Notes: a model not told the origin generated them from the letters alone. A DNA stretch of 64,000 bases from Caenorhabditis elegans (GCF_000002985.6 NC_003282.8:124001-188000), one strand, 5' to 3'; shown: positions 23,701 through 35,027, numbered from the stretch's first letter. Numbers and translations: made by a program.

Positions 23701-23965
23701 CTTTTCGAGAGTTGAGATCCTTGTTTGTTGGGCGGTAAAGACGATGCAAACGAGCAAAAACATGAGCACATGCGGCACTGCGGCGGTCACAAAATGCCGA
23801 TCTATCGGTACTCGGGGCGGTGAGATCCATGTTTTCTGGGGTGGCCAACGATCGGAGACACTTGACGTGCCGTCCGTGCCAACGACCACCACGTTTCCAG
23901 ATGGTGATGGGGAGGTCATCGGTGCAATTGGCGAATCATATGGGGGGCCTGGTTTGGATGTTGAT
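14760..23965 (-). CDS. Transmembrane (MACIT-like) collagen; first exon not located
   Basis: Exons on the minus strand: 23965-23677, 20886-20796, 19791-19757, 19318-19292, 18658-18602, 18548-18441, 18295-18260, 17750-17715, 17418-17068, 16981-16805, 16698-16543, 16450-16379, 16300-16142, 16070-15954, 15912-15730, 15595-15551, 15496-15335, 14855-14760. These give about 731 residues in one frame. The first has a cytoplasmic Pro/Ser stretch, a membrane helix ([13 protein letters not shown]) and a short coiled coil ([14 protein letters not shown]). Next come an RRVR furin-like site, Gly-X-Y blocks, a non-collagenous coiled-coil break in exon 16300-16142 ([17 protein letters not shown]), more Gly-X-Y, a Cys pair (APCPTG, PYCSW) and a tail with RRKR. 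Nearly all helical exons start with Gly in phase 0. A type II membrane anchor plus furin site is the plan of collagens XIII/XXIII/XXV. The first visible exon starts at an acceptor in mid-codon, so a 5' exon lies further right. Confidence 0.9.
17860..18190. repeat. Degenerate TTAGGC/GGCTTA-rich tract
   Basis: A collagen intron carries many scattered GGCTTA, TTAGGC and GCCTTAG motifs in degenerate order. The style matches the tracts at 25130-25400 and 30578-30780 and recalls the nematode telomere hexamer TTAGGC. Confidence 0.6.
19982..20054 (+). tRNA. tRNA-Arg (anticodon CCT)
   Basis: A 73-nt cloverleaf: acceptor 19982-19988 with 20047-20053 (one T-T mismatch and one G-T pair), D-stem GCCT/AGGC, anticodon stem TCGGT/ACCGA with loop CTCCTAA, T-stem GCAGG/CCTGC with TTCGAGT loop, discriminator G. 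The anticodon CCT (20015-20017) reads AGG. A T-run follows at 20058. It sits on the plus strand inside the collagen intron 19792-20795, so it is transcribed antisense to its host gene; A-box and B-box sequences are intact. Confidence 0.95.
20958..21243. mobile_element. Nested foldback element with GATGCACCATGTC hairpins
   Basis: Outer arms (about 20958-21005 and 21197-21243) are near-perfect inverted repeats containing TAACTAT and GGAAGTCCTA. Inside are two further hairpins, each formed by GATGCACCATGTCGG and CGACATGGTGCATC. The element lies in the collagen intron between 20887 and 23676. Confidence 0.85.
21491..21512. repeat. Poly-C tract, 22 nt
   Basis: An uninterrupted run of 22 C in a collagen intron (G-tract on the transcript strand). 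Other long G/C runs in the window are 16 C at 4768, 17 G at 31189, 13 G at 49094 and 18 C at 51998. Confidence 0.95.
22317..22484. mobile_element. Palindromic element, TTGATCTACAAAAAATGCGGG family, copy 2
   Basis: Arms with TTTGATCTACAAAAATGCGG and CCCGCATTTTTTGAAGATCAAA surround GACGTCAGCACG, ACCATGTAAAATCA and TCTGCGTC. Located in the same large collagen intron. Confidence 0.82.
23040..23520. repeat. Degenerate TTCTAGAAAGTTTCAGAAA-like simple tract
   Basis: A long AT-rich tract made of variants of TTTCAGAAAGTTCTAGAA. Similar tracts fill two introns of the EGF gene (32600-33000 and 33390-33730). No coding signal. Confidence 0.6.
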
Positions 23966-24088
23966 CTGGAAATTTTAGTTTGTTGGGAAGGAATTTTAAG
24001 AAAATTGAATGACAGCGGGAGGTTTAAGGAAAAAAACTGAAAAAAGGTTCTTAGGGCCTTTGGCCTAGGCTTATGATCATAGTCTGAG

Positions 24089-24268
24089 GTGTCAGGCTGT
24101 CCCATTTCGGTTTGATCTACGTAGATCTGCGAAAATCGCGGGAATTTAGACGTAGACTTCTCAACTGATTTTGCATGGTTAAGAATGTGCTGGCGTCACA
24201 TTTTTTTTGGGGAAAAAATTCCCGCATTTGTTGTAGATCATCCCGTAATGGGACATCCTGACACCACG
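24089..24268. mobile_element. Palindromic element, TTGATCTACAAAAAATGCGGG family, copy 3
   Basis: Termini GGTGTCAGGCTGTCCCATTT and its near-complement at 24244-24264. It lies just upstream (5') of the first visible collagen exon. The ATG at 24105 that would extend that exon's frame falls inside this element, which argues against using it as the start. Confidence 0.85.
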
Positions 24269-24866
24269 TAAGGCTTAGGGTCTTTAACTTAAGCTTAGGC
24301 TTGAGCAAATGTTTAGATTGATTATTAGACAATTTTTTACATGAAGCCTTTTTTTAATTTTTAGAAAATGGCAAAAAATGCATAAAATTCTATCAAAAGC
24401 AAAATTAATGGGAAAAAATAGCAACGGAAGTTCAAATTTAGAAAAAAAAGAAGCTCCGCCCATTTATTGGCTTCACTCCCGTTTTTGCACAAAATTTTGG
24501 CAACCAAATTAAATTTTAAAAAATTTGCCTTGCGAAAAATTTTGGGAAATTTAGAATACATACAAACCTATTAAAAATGAAATTTAAAAAAACCCCAATT
24601 CATGCCACTTCCAAGCAGAAGCCCAAACTTGAGTCGAACACCTGTTGCACAAAAACTTTTTGGTATATACAATTGAAAGTATAAGCATAGGCACACACAC
24701 GGCACGCGCATCATCATGATTTTACGACTGTCGTCACTGTTTTTTTTTCTCTTTCCCCCACTGACTGACCGAGAGAGAGAGGCTATTTATCGAGTAATGG
24801 ACAAAAAAGCAAACGGCCCGGAAAGGATGATGCTTCTTCACTTATACGACTCCTTTACAGGCTGCT

Positions 24867-25016
24867 ATGGAGGACGTAGATTCGGTCCTACCAGCCGAAA
24901 AAGGAGACGAAGAAGACGTCTTCCTTTTCAATACAAAAGTACACAAAAAGATAATAAATCGGTTGAGGAGGAGAAGGGAAAGGTTGGCGCCGGAAGATGA
25001 GAGACTGTCCAATTAA
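24867..25016 (+). CDS. Candidate 49-aa acidic/basic small protein
   Basis: ATG at 24867, TAA at 25014-25016. A CCTTTACAG acceptor ends at 24860, six bases before the ATG, so a trans-spliced mini-gene or terminal exon is possible. The peptide begins MEDVDSVLPAEKGDEEDV, continues with FLFNTKVHKKI, then a strongly basic RLRRRRERL and an acidic end (PEDERLSN). Alternating acidic and basic blocks with balanced codons differ from the AT-rich surroundings. A longer 94-codon ORF from 24716 crosses it in another frame but is Arg/Ser-rich and looks less natural. It lies 5' of the visible collagen exons on the opposite strand, perhaps inside the collagen's unseen first intron. I do not recognise the family. 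Confidence 0.45.
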   Translation: MEDVDSVLPAEKGDEEDVFLFNTKVHKKIINRLRRRRERLAPEDERLSN

Positions 25017-28000
25017 AATCTGTTGTTGCAAGGATCGGATATATAAAAAAACACTAACGGCAAGTGGGGAGAAAATGTAAGAGAAGGTCGAATTTTACAA
25101 GGAGCTTGTGGATAATTGGTGCTAGTTTGGGCTTAGATTGAGGGCCCTAGGCTTCGGGCTTTAGATTTAGGATCTTAGGCTCACAGTAAAAAGCTTATAG
25201 CACTCGACCTCAGGATTCTAACTAAACCACGCCTAGGATCAGGGCTTGCAATTTTGGATCTAAAAATGAAATAATAGCCCGAATCGTATGTGGCTGAGTC
25301 TGAGAGTCTTAAACTCAGGAAACGGGTTAGGCTCAAACATAGGCTTTAACTTAAGCTTCTAATTTTAGGCTTCGGCTTGGAACTCCTATAGGCTTCAGAA
25401 TAATGGCTTGGCTCAGGCTTTGGTGTTTCTTAGAGTGATTTATCGAAATGTAGTCTAATTAGACTTTCACTGTATGGTTTTTTTAATCAAAAAAGGCTAT
25501 GTCGACGACATGGATTGTTGTAAAATGTGTAAGTCTGAAAAAAACTGTCGAACTTTTAAAAATTCCTTGTGAAAGTAGTTTAAATAGTGTTCAACCTAAC
25601 AAAAATCGGCGAATTTTGCTAATCTTAAAGTCTAAAGCCATGAGCATAAGCCTAAGCTATTTTACCCCAATTTCTCAAGATTTAGGTTTCTAAAAAAAAG
25701 TACACAAAACCCTAATAAACGCTGCGCAAATGGCCCCACCTACTCGCCCCCATTGATAACCTCATTGAGGACGAAGAAGCCATTATCGCGCAGTTAATAG
25801 GGAAGGGGGTAATAGTAGGAGGCAAAATAAATAGTAGATGATGGTTGATGATGGGGGAAGTGGGACAAAAACGTGAAAATCCCGGAAAATGAGTGAAAAT
25901 GGAATAGAAAGAGAGAGAGAGACGGCAAGAGTAGTTGATTAAGATGGTAAACCTCTCAAAAAGATAACCATCAGAATGATGACGCAATGGTTATCCTGTC
26001 ACAGGGGCCAATTGGGGTACATGAAACGGAACAACGAGCCCCTTATGGAGATGCGCAATAACGATGTTATCCGGGCGGGGGACGGTTTATGACAACCAAC
26101 CCACTTTTTTTGGAGGTGGCGTGGAGTCGGACGGGGAAAGGGGTGCTGAGCAACAAATGGATTGGAATTTTTTTTACTTTCTAGAAAATTTTGGGTTCAG
26201 AAATTTTGACATTTTCTGGAAACTTTTGAAATCAATAATTTTATGGCTTTTCAATTAGTCGAAAATGTTGATGATTTTCTGAATTTTTGCTGTGTCGAAA
26301 TTATTGTGGTTTTTCGATTTTCTGATTTTTCGAGATAAAAGAGAAAGAAGTAAGAATGTTATAAAAAAATTGAAAAAGGAACAGTAGAAAAACTTTTTTT
26401 TTTATTTTGCGGAAAAATGGTACTTTTCTACACCACCACTTTTCCTAGACCATTTTCTTTGATAAAAACGTGGCCTTTTTCTGTATTTCTAGGATTACAT
26501 CAGCAATGGTGTTTTCTAATTTTAAGCCTAAAAATTAAAATAGTGTTAAAATGAACATTCACGTAATAATAAAATTTGAAAAATTCAGTCTTTTGAATTT
26601 TGAAAGGTCCCCCCCCATTTTTAAAAAGTGGCGGGATAGAAAAGGAAAAGTGCCAAAATTAATTAGAGTTGAAAAAATAAATAAATTTAAGAGTTTCTGA
26701 AAACGGAATTTTATAGGAGAAAACCGAAAAATCAAAAACGGAAAAATTTCGAATTTCAAATTTTCAGAACAAAATTTGTACAAAAGAATTTTCCGATTAA
26801 AACACTTACGATCAACGGAATTTTTCGATTTTTGTACAATTTTTTAAACAACGAAAACGAGATATTTGGTGGTTTTCAGAAATTATTCAAAAAATTAAAT
26901 TTACGAATTTCTGAAAACGGAATTTTAAAAAATTTTGTACTGATTGATTTTTTTTAGAAGTGAAAACCGAAAAATCTAAAATTCACAAATTTACGGAATT
27001 CCTAATTTTTGGCTAGATTTTTAAAACAATATTTTAGAGACAATTTTTGCCCAAGAAAAATCACAAAAAATTAAAACCCAAAAACCAGAAAATAATCAAA
27101 AAGGAAATACCGGAGTGACGGCTTGCTGGGCAACAAGCTAAGCTGATAAAAATGCAAATTTTTCACGAAAATTTATGCGAAGAAACTATGCGAAGAATAG
27201 GATTACCGATGGGAGAGTGATAACGAATATCTCAACAAAAAATGCATCCCCTTGTTCCATCCCGTATCATCTAGTTTCGTCTCTCATCCACCACTACATC
27301 AATTGGCTCTGTTAGATATCACTTAGTCAGAGGGACAAATGAAGTGAGAGACTCAGGCGGAAGAGGAAAATGGGAGGTGGACCTTAGGCTCCGCCTACTT
27401 TTTGACAAATAACAGGCACCTACCGCTTGAAAAGGAAATGGTGTCGAGGAGTAAGGGTAACGTCAGCATTTTTTTTTAGAAAAAAAACGAACAATTTTGA
27501 TTTTTTTTGATTTTTTTGGAGTTTTAGAGCAAAAATGTGAGGAAGTTGAAAAAAATACAGAGGATACAATTTACGAAAAATACAGGAAAAATTCTTTTCA
27601 GAGGACAATTTTTAGATTTTAATGAGAAAATCTTTTTAAATAAGTCCAAAAAATATTTTCTTTTTTGGAGATATTTTTTAGCAGTCAACGTCTTACAGGA
27701 TTTTGGTGTTCTAAGGTACTTTTATTTAAAATAAACTTGCTCAACGTCTAGTAAGTCATCTGTCGGAAAAAATGTGATTTATCTCTTCGGGAAAAAATCC
27801 AAACGCTCGACGAAAGATGAGATTTAAAAAACTTTATAAATATATTTTTAGGAAAAATTTAAATTTGGAAATTGAAAACGGAATTTTTTAGAAATTCGGC
27901 AAGGAAATTCAAATTTTAAAATTAAAATAGCTCTCAAATATCTCTGGCGGTAAATGCAAGTTTTAATTTTTTTAAAATAGTTTTGGTGGGAACAAAAAAA

Positions 28001-30577
28001 AAAGTATCAATTTATCTTTTTTCTAAATATGGCGGGAAATCAAAAATAAAATGTTTCAACAAGTGCGTGAAATTTAAGGTTAACGAATAATTTCGCATAA
28101 AAATATAACAATTCAATAAAAAATTTTGCTGGAAAATCAAGTTTGAAATGTTTAGAATGATTTTTTTCAGAACGTTGTACGAATTTCGTAATGACACTTT
28201 TCAAAAACATTTGAAAAAATTCTGAGGTTTGAGCACATTTTGGGTATATACGTTCAAAATCCTCAGAACCGTTAGTCCTCCTTCAAAGTTTCCAAATAAT
28301 TTTAGTGGAGAAGTGAAGTTTTATTTTTTCAAAAAAAAAGTCTAACGGAAAACCCAAGTTAAACATTTTCAAAATATTCTGGTGAAATTCAAATTCAAAG
28401 TTTCAAATAAATTTTCAAGTACATAATTTTGGCAGAAGAAGCTTAAATTTCCTACAAAAAAAATTGAGTGGGAAATTCCATGTTTCTTTGAAAAATTCGC
28501 CGGAAAATTGAAAATTAAAACTATTCTAAAACTTTTAGCGATTCCCAAAACAACTGAGTTTCAGCCAAATTATCGGCTGGAATAGAATTAGGTGGTAAGG
28601 GTGAAAAGTATAAAAGTGTAAGCGTGTGTGTGAGCGTCCAGAGTGATGAGAAGCGGTGCGAAGAAGAGGTTAGAAGTTGATTGAAGTTGACCGATGAGTC
28701 GAAATGAGATATGTTGTGACACCTCATGTCTTTGCTCTTTCTCTCTTTTATCCGGGGGACCCCGGCTCCCAAATGCTCTAATATTTTGTCACTCCACTCC
28801 ACCCATTTCTCCCAGCAGAAGCTCCATGGGGGGTGGTCCATATTGTTGTAACAAAGTGCTCTTCAACTGATGTTTTATGAGCTCAGAAACACATGTTCTT
28901 GACGAAAAGTCACCGTTCGGCAAAAAAAGTGAAATATGAACAACTTGCCCGAGTAAATCGGAACAAGATGTTGTCACTTGTTTGTGAGAAAAATTAGTAA
29001 GTTAGAACATAAAAGTTGAGATTTTGAGATTGGGAATGTCGAAAAGTTGCAGCCGACACCTCATGGGCCTGCGGATTAGATTTATGGAAAAATGATTGCT
29101 TTATGTACTGCACGGTCAACTGATAATATCTCAGGAAGAGAGTATCTGATAAGGGAAACTATATCTAGGTGCCGGTACTCCTCACGAGACTAAGATAACA
29201 ATGCAAACTCAAACCGAGAGAAAAACCCTTATAGAAAATTTCAAAAGTTATAATACAAAAAAACCAGAAAAAATAAAAAAATTCAAATTCAAGGTCTCTG
29301 CTAACAAAATAAATGCAGAAAAGGTGACCTGTTGAGAGCACAATTCCCACATTAGCCCAAATTATAACGGTGTACAGTGAACATTATCCATTTTGCATCA
29401 CCTCCTCTCATCCTCACCTCAATTATCGTGTCCCTTCCCCGGTATGTGCTCTTTTTCCTGTCATTGTTACCCAAATGAGGTGAGATCATTTGGACATATA
29501 TAGCATATGCAACAAGGCAACATAATATAGGGGTATAACACTTTTGAAAAAAAAAAAGTTAAAGATATAGCGAACTCTAAATAGGCACAAAAATCGTGCC
29601 TTTCCTAATGGCGGCCTACGCCTGCCTACTAAAATATGAACGCGATAAGTATTGTAAATCTTCGCTATGCAAAATTTAGACTCTGGATTTCAAGGCAATT
29701 TTCAGAAAACCGACGGTAAGTAGGCACACAGGCAGGAAGGCCCCCCATCTGCTCTGATTTTTCGGCCGTCTTAATTTTTTTGTAAATTTTTCTAATTGGT
29801 AAGTTTTTGATATCACTTAAACTAGCAAAAGGTATAGGTTAAAAGTGAGCTACTATTAAAAAACCAAATAACTAAAAAAAAAATCGGTATCCCACCTGGA
29901 ATATGGCTCTTGCATGAGAGGTCATGAATGGTAATGTTTGGATTGAATGGATGGATGGAGCAGATTACATAACAAAGAGTTCAAGGGTCTCTTTTGATTG
30001 GAATGTCAGATTTGAGATAAACATTGTGACACTTGGAGGAGGCCAGGGGGATGGTACTTACCTGAGTGAATTTTCTGTTGCCGGAAAATTGTGAACTGGC
30101 GTAAAATTAGTAGTTTAAAAGTTATGAACGTTTAATACAATTGTAACTCGAAATATAAATAATCTATCAGAAAGTTGTCAATTAAAAAATTTTGACCTTA
30201 ATTTGGTGATTATTTTGTAGGTTAACAACTTTTTGATTACAATAACTCTCAGCAAGATATTACAGTTTGAAATTCATAATACAGTTATTTCTGAAAACAA
30301 TATTACCACAAAAAAATCGAGCACTTGACCCTCAAGGCTCTGGCAATCTCAAATCTGGCCGACCAGGAGCCAGCAATCTGTACCTGGCGGTGAAAGACAC
30401 CTGTTGTCGGTTTCAATCAAACGACTAATTGAAACATTGTGGGATGTCGGGGAGAAAAACACGATGTAATTGATGAAAAATGAGTGAGAGTTCGCAAAAA
30501 CTATAAATCAATTCTGTGGGAGGAATTGGGGGAAAAGTTCAGAGAGACTTTCGAGGCTGGCTGCAGAATTTTGGGGA
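25017..30577. other. Long stretch without a convincing gene
   Basis: AT-rich DNA with degenerate GGCTTAG motifs (25130-25400), GC-richer islands at 25730-26110, a GGCAGGCGTAGGC-type pair at 29610-29745, and many poly-A/T runs. ORFs of 60-106 codons on either strand lack splice context and read as low-complexity. The unseen first exon and promoter of the collagen gene may lie here. A good donor motif on the minus strand (CACTCAG|GTAAGT, exon side ending at 30055) has no ATG before it and could end a non-coding 5' exon. Confidence 0.5.
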
Positions 30578-30780
30578 CTGGGGCCCTAAGCCTAAAGCCC
30601 TAAGCACAAGGTCCTAAGCCTAAGGTCCTAAGCCTAAGGCCCTAAGCCTAATGCCCTAGGCCTAAGGCCCTAAGCCTAAGGCCCTAAGCCTAAGGCCCTA
30701 AGCCTAAGGCCCTAAGCCTAAAGACATACGCCTAATGGCCTAACCCTAAGATCCTAAGCCGAAGGTCCAGATCCAAAAGT
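30578..30780. repeat. GGCCCTAAGCCTAA 14-bp tandem repeat
   Basis: About a dozen tandem copies of a 14-bp unit GGCCCTAAGCCTAA, most regular from 30640 to 30720 and degenerating at both sides. The unit contains GCCTAA, the complement of the nematode telomere repeat. Confidence 0.88.
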
Positions 30781-32078
30781 CCTCAGCCACCAAATACCGA
30801 AGGCTAACCGTAACTAACTTTAGCCCCTTCTGTTTAAGACCCAAAGCTTATGTCTCCTTTTAGGCCTCAAGTCCAAGACTAGGATTCCAGATAAAAATTC
30901 GCAAATATGATTTTTGAGCTCATAAGCTCTCCCCCACGCATTCGTTTTCCAATATTCCCATTCCATCCAAGCCTCCCCACTTGTACCATCCTGTTACATA
31001 ACACCCCTCCCCCCCCCTCCCCCTCCTACGTTGATGGCGCAACTCTTATTTCCCCCTTTTCGGTAGGTACTTGAGGAAATGTACATGCACAAGTTTTTTG
31101 GAGGTATTAGGTACATGGGAGACATGTCTTTTGTCTCTCTTTTTTGTCCCCTCCATCAAATACCGACAAAACTCATCAATTTATAGATGGGGGGGGGGGG
31201 GGGGGTGATGTTTCGATTAATTTGGGAAAACGATAACCTTTTGTTTTTTTTTTGGAAAGATGGACAAATTTGAGGTGGTGTGCAGAGATTCAAATATTTC
31301 CGAAAATTGGCCCGAAAGCACAATGCAAAATGTTTTTTTAAAAAATTGACATTGGGCTCGGGCTCTGAGCAATTTTTAGGAGCTCAAAGACTCTCGACTG
31401 TGAAAATTATGTAAATTCCAAACTGGATATATGTAGCTCATGGAAGTAGGTGTAGAAAAAAGTAAAGAAAGCGTGTATATGTTGAGGAAGAGCACCTCAA
31501 AATGTAAATGAAAGGAATATTCTTTTGTTCTTCTGGGGGAGCCGTGTTAGCACTTGTCAGCTCTCAGAGGGAGAGCCACTAAAAATAATATGCACGGCAG
31601 CCACCGGGAAGGACGCATTCAGACGCATCTAATCAATGTATTGTTCTTGAGGTAAGAGTATATACTACAACTGAGTATCAATGCGGTAATTACTGAAAGA
31701 TGAACATGTCGGAACGTGAGAAGAGCTAACGAAAACAATAGAGAGTGAGATGACTTCGACTTTTGGAATTTTTGGACGAATGCCACTTTTGGGAAGTAGA
31801 TTGAGACCTTGTGTATGGAGCCTTACACGGTTTAGGGTCGTTAGGTAGTCATAAATTAGAGACATTGGAATATGAATGCAATGTACCAAGTTATGTTGTT
31901 ATTATAGGCCTTTTACAAAGGTTATTGCAGCCGCTATTACTATGACAGGTGGTACTATTACAACCTTAGTCTGTAGAGAAGTAAGTATATTTGAGATTTT
32001 ATCTTTGTTTTGTTTTGAACAATTAAGGATTTTAGGTATATCTGTGAAACATAAAACACACTGTATTTTTAATCAATA
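30781..32078. other. Intergenic; no gene seen
   Basis: Contains C-rich runs near 31010, a run of 17 G at 31189-31205, and AT-rich sequence. A 74-codon minus ORF at 31665-31889 and an 82-codon plus ORF at 31876-32124 have no family features or splice context. The plus one overlaps the 3' end of the EGF gene. Confidence 0.5.
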
Positions 32079-32084
32079 TTTATT
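32079..32084 (-). terminator. Polyadenylation signal of the EGF gene
   Basis: TTTATT on the plus strand is AATAAA on the minus strand, about 55 nt after the TAA of the EGF gene. Confidence 0.65.
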
Positions 32085-32138
32085 TACAAAGCGGTCAAAA
32101 ACATTTGTTAGTAATTGCTCATAAAGATATAAAACCCC

Positions 32139-33890
32139 TTATATCGGAGTTTGACAGCGTTTTCCAGTGTATCCAAGGTTACAGAGACAAGTCAGCTGGT
32201 TAGTGGTTCCAAAGCACAATCCATGTCCGTTACAGTCGCGAGCCGAGTCGCAAACGGCTGAAAATAATCCACGTAGGGGTTGGAGGCAATCTAGTATGAA
32301 GGCAGATAGATGCACCTGCCGATTAGTAAAGCCTTAAAACTAAAAGATAAAACCTTACTCTCTTCACAAGTCTTTCCAGAAAATCCCAATTGGCATGCGC
32401 AGAGGAATGTTTTCTTTGTTCCGAGACAAGTTCCACGGTGATTACAGTCGATGGCTCCGCAGGATTCGAGGCTTGAACGGGATAGGAGACTGTTCTCTTC
32501 TTCTTCACGTTCTCGAGCAGTTTCTTTCAGACTTTCTACCTGAAAGTGGTCAGAATCAAAACTTGAAATGTTTCAAACATTTTCAGAGTGTGTAAGAAAT
32601 CTTCAATTATTTTTTTCAGAAATTCCAATTCAAATTCTAGAAACTTTCTGAAATTTTCACGGGATTTTAAAAATTACCAGCTTTCCTAAAAGTTTACAGA
32701 AAATTCTTTTAAAAAATTCAAAAACGTTTGGAGGTTTTCAAAAGATCCCTAGGTTTTAACTTTTTCTAGGAGTTTTTTTTTATTTTTAAATTTTACCAGA
32801 AGCTTCTAAAGCTTCTAAAAATGTTTCAGAAATTTTCAAAAGGTAAAAAAAATTCAAGCAGTTTTCAGAAGGCTCTAAAATTATCTGGTTTTTTTTCTTC
32901 TAAATTTTCCAAAAGACGTTCTAAAAGCTTCCAGGTTCTTGAGCTTCCAGAATTTTTATAAATTTCTAGCACGTTCTATCTAGTTTTATACAGAAGTTAC
33001 TAGAACCTCTGCAGTGTCAAAAACTTATCAGAAAAATTTAAATTTTAAATTTTGCGCCAAAAAAACCGACCGCCTTGTCGAGTTCAGCCTTCACTTCCTC
33101 TTGAATATCATTTGCATCAACTTCCCTCTTTTTGTCAGTTTTTTCTTCGGCTTCCACATCTAAATAAATTATTTACTGTGAGGTAGAGAAAATAAAATTT
33201 CAAAATAAAATTATCCAACAAAAAAACTAGATAACTTTCAATTTGAAAAGTTCGTAAGTTCACTCCGGGAGATAATTGATGTTGAAAAGGTATTTGATAT
33301 ACGATCCTTTAGTAATTGTAATACATCAAATAACTGGTACACGTCATTTCGAAAAATAAACCATTGAATTACCTGATTCTGAAAAATTTTCTATAAAAAT
33401 TTTTGAAGAAGTTTCTGGAAGCTAAACGATTCTAAAATTTTCCCGATTAGAAAAGAGGATCTAATAAAGTTCTAGAGGATTCTAAAATATTTTGAAGTTT
33501 ATTGAAAATTTCTAAAAACTGCCAGGTGGTCTCTAGCAATGTTGAGAACTTTTTTTAAAAACTTTCTGGACTGTCCTAAGAAACTAGAACATTCTGAAAT
33601 TTTCTGATACTTCTTGGATTTTTTTGGAGCACTGTGAAAATTCCAAAAAAATTCTGAAACTTTCTAAAACTTTCTGGGACTTTCCAAAATGTTTTCTAAA
33701 AAATTCTAAAAAAATTCTAATATTTTCTTAACTCATCTTTATTATATATTTTACCTGAAATTTCAACTTCTCCTGAAATTGTCTTATTTCCCACATCGTC
33801 CACTTCAATCACGTGCACTTTTTCGGCATGAATCCACGTGACCAAGACCAGGAAAATTCCAAAAATTGTCGCGGAGGTTTTAACAAACAT
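32139..33890 (-). CDS. Secreted protein with a short coiled coil and two EGF-like domains
   Basis: Exons on the minus strand: 33890-33755, 33159-33071, 32539-32359, 32257-32139; 174 aa. Residues 1-22 are a signal peptide (MFVKTSATIFGIFLVLVTWI). Residues 46-95 are charged and heptad-like (AELDKAVESLKETARE then REEEEN). EGF1 spans Cys102-Cys133 (CGAIDCNHRGTC to CACQLGFSGKTC) and EGF2 Cys138-Cys170 (CDSARDCNGHGLC to CLCNLGYTGKRC). No membrane helix follows, so it is probably secreted to the extracellular space or matrix. A CTTTCAG acceptor nine bases before the ATG suggests trans-splicing. The end of exon 2 uses a weak donor (GTCGGT); I chose it because it keeps frame and coiled-coil register. 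I do not recognise the gene; ligand and partner are unknown. Confidence 0.85.
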
Positions 33891-34556
33891 TTTTTTTATC
33901 TGAAAGTTGATTTCTTGGAACTTTTCATGATGACAATTGACAAAAAAGTGGTAGATATTATTCCCAAAACACTATACATATTAGAATACAAAATCTAAAC
34001 AAAAAAATAACGACACAAACACAAAAGTAACAATTTGGCGTGGTTACGTAACAGTTTTGTGCCCCTATTCCACCTTTGCCCCGTGAGGGTGGGCCGGTTT
34101 TAGGGGGATAAATTAGGGAAAAAAGTCAGGAAGCGTGTCGAAATCGGCGAGATCCAAAAAACCAGATGATTATATAATAGGAGGGGTGGTTGTTTCGAGG
34201 ATACTCTTTTGGTCAGATTTATTGTATTTTAGTTAGGCTATATACTTGATGGCTAAAGTAGTTCTGAAGATGGTTCAGAACAATAGGAACAATTGTCGAA
34301 AAGTTCCAGTTTCTAGCATTTCGGCTAGTAAATTGTTGGTGTTTAACAGTAACAAAATAGTAACTTGTGGAAAAAACCAACCGATGGAAGTGATTTCGTG
34401 AGCTACAAACTACAATTCTACAAACTGCAATTTTCACAGATTTCGAAATATAATATTACTATAAACTATACCCATGCAATCTAGAATTTTCAGATTAAAC
34501 AAATTAAACCAAAACTGTTACGCGAGTTACAGATTGAATACTACCAATTAGAAATT

Positions 34557-34725
34557 AGAAACTGTAAACTACAAACCACAAACTACAAACTACAGACCTG
34601 AAGTTGATAACTATAGAGTTGAGACAAGAGACTGAAACGTGCAACTCCACTTCAAAAACTTTTCCTAACAACTGAAATCTATAAAGTTGAAGCTACGGAA
34701 GTGCAAACTACAAACTACAAACTAA
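34557..34725. repeat. ACAAACTACAAACTAC simple repeat
   Basis: Short clusters of ACAAACTAC units occur around 34569-34600 and 34700-34725, with degenerate sequence between. They lie in the intergenic region upstream of the four-TM gene. Confidence 0.7.
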
Positions 34726-34934
34726 ACTATGAAAGCGTACCCAATACATTGTTTAATATGTCCTAGAGTTCCTGAAAATGGCAGAAAACTAGGAATTCAA
34801 AAATGGCCGTGAAACAAAAAAGTTATAATTTTCAATTTTTTAATTTTTTAAAGGGTTTTCAAAAAATAAAATAATTTCACGCATCGGCCCGACAATTCCC
34901 TATCGCCACGTTTAATCTGCCCCAGTTTCGTCCG

Positions 34935-34942
34935 TATAAAAG
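34935..34942 (+). promoter_or_regulatory. TATA box of the four-TM gene
   Basis: TATAAAAG in a GC-richer context (TCCGTATAAAAGCTCG) sits about 93 bp before the start codon, with no acceptor immediately before the ATG. This fits a directly initiated, not trans-spliced, transcript. Confidence 0.65.
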
Positions 34943-35027
34943 CTCGAAAAAATGTGAAATCAAATCAGTCTCTGCTCGAATCATCACCGATTTTCTACTC
35001 GCTCGACAACGATCTCTCGCAGCTACA

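Noticed and set aside
23966..24105. Extension of the collagen frame to an ATG at 24105
   Set aside because: The extra codons lie in a palindromic repeat and an AT-rich intron-like stretch, and a clear CCAG acceptor at 23966-23969 ends the coding exon.
24716..25000. 94-codon ORF on the plus strand
   Set aside because: It overlaps the better 49-aa frame, starts in a pyrimidine tract and turns into an Arg-run created by the other frame; no splice support.
28521..28841. 106-codon minus-strand ORF
   Set aside because: Composition follows CA/GT-rich and pyrimidine stretches; no domain, acceptor or donor supports it.
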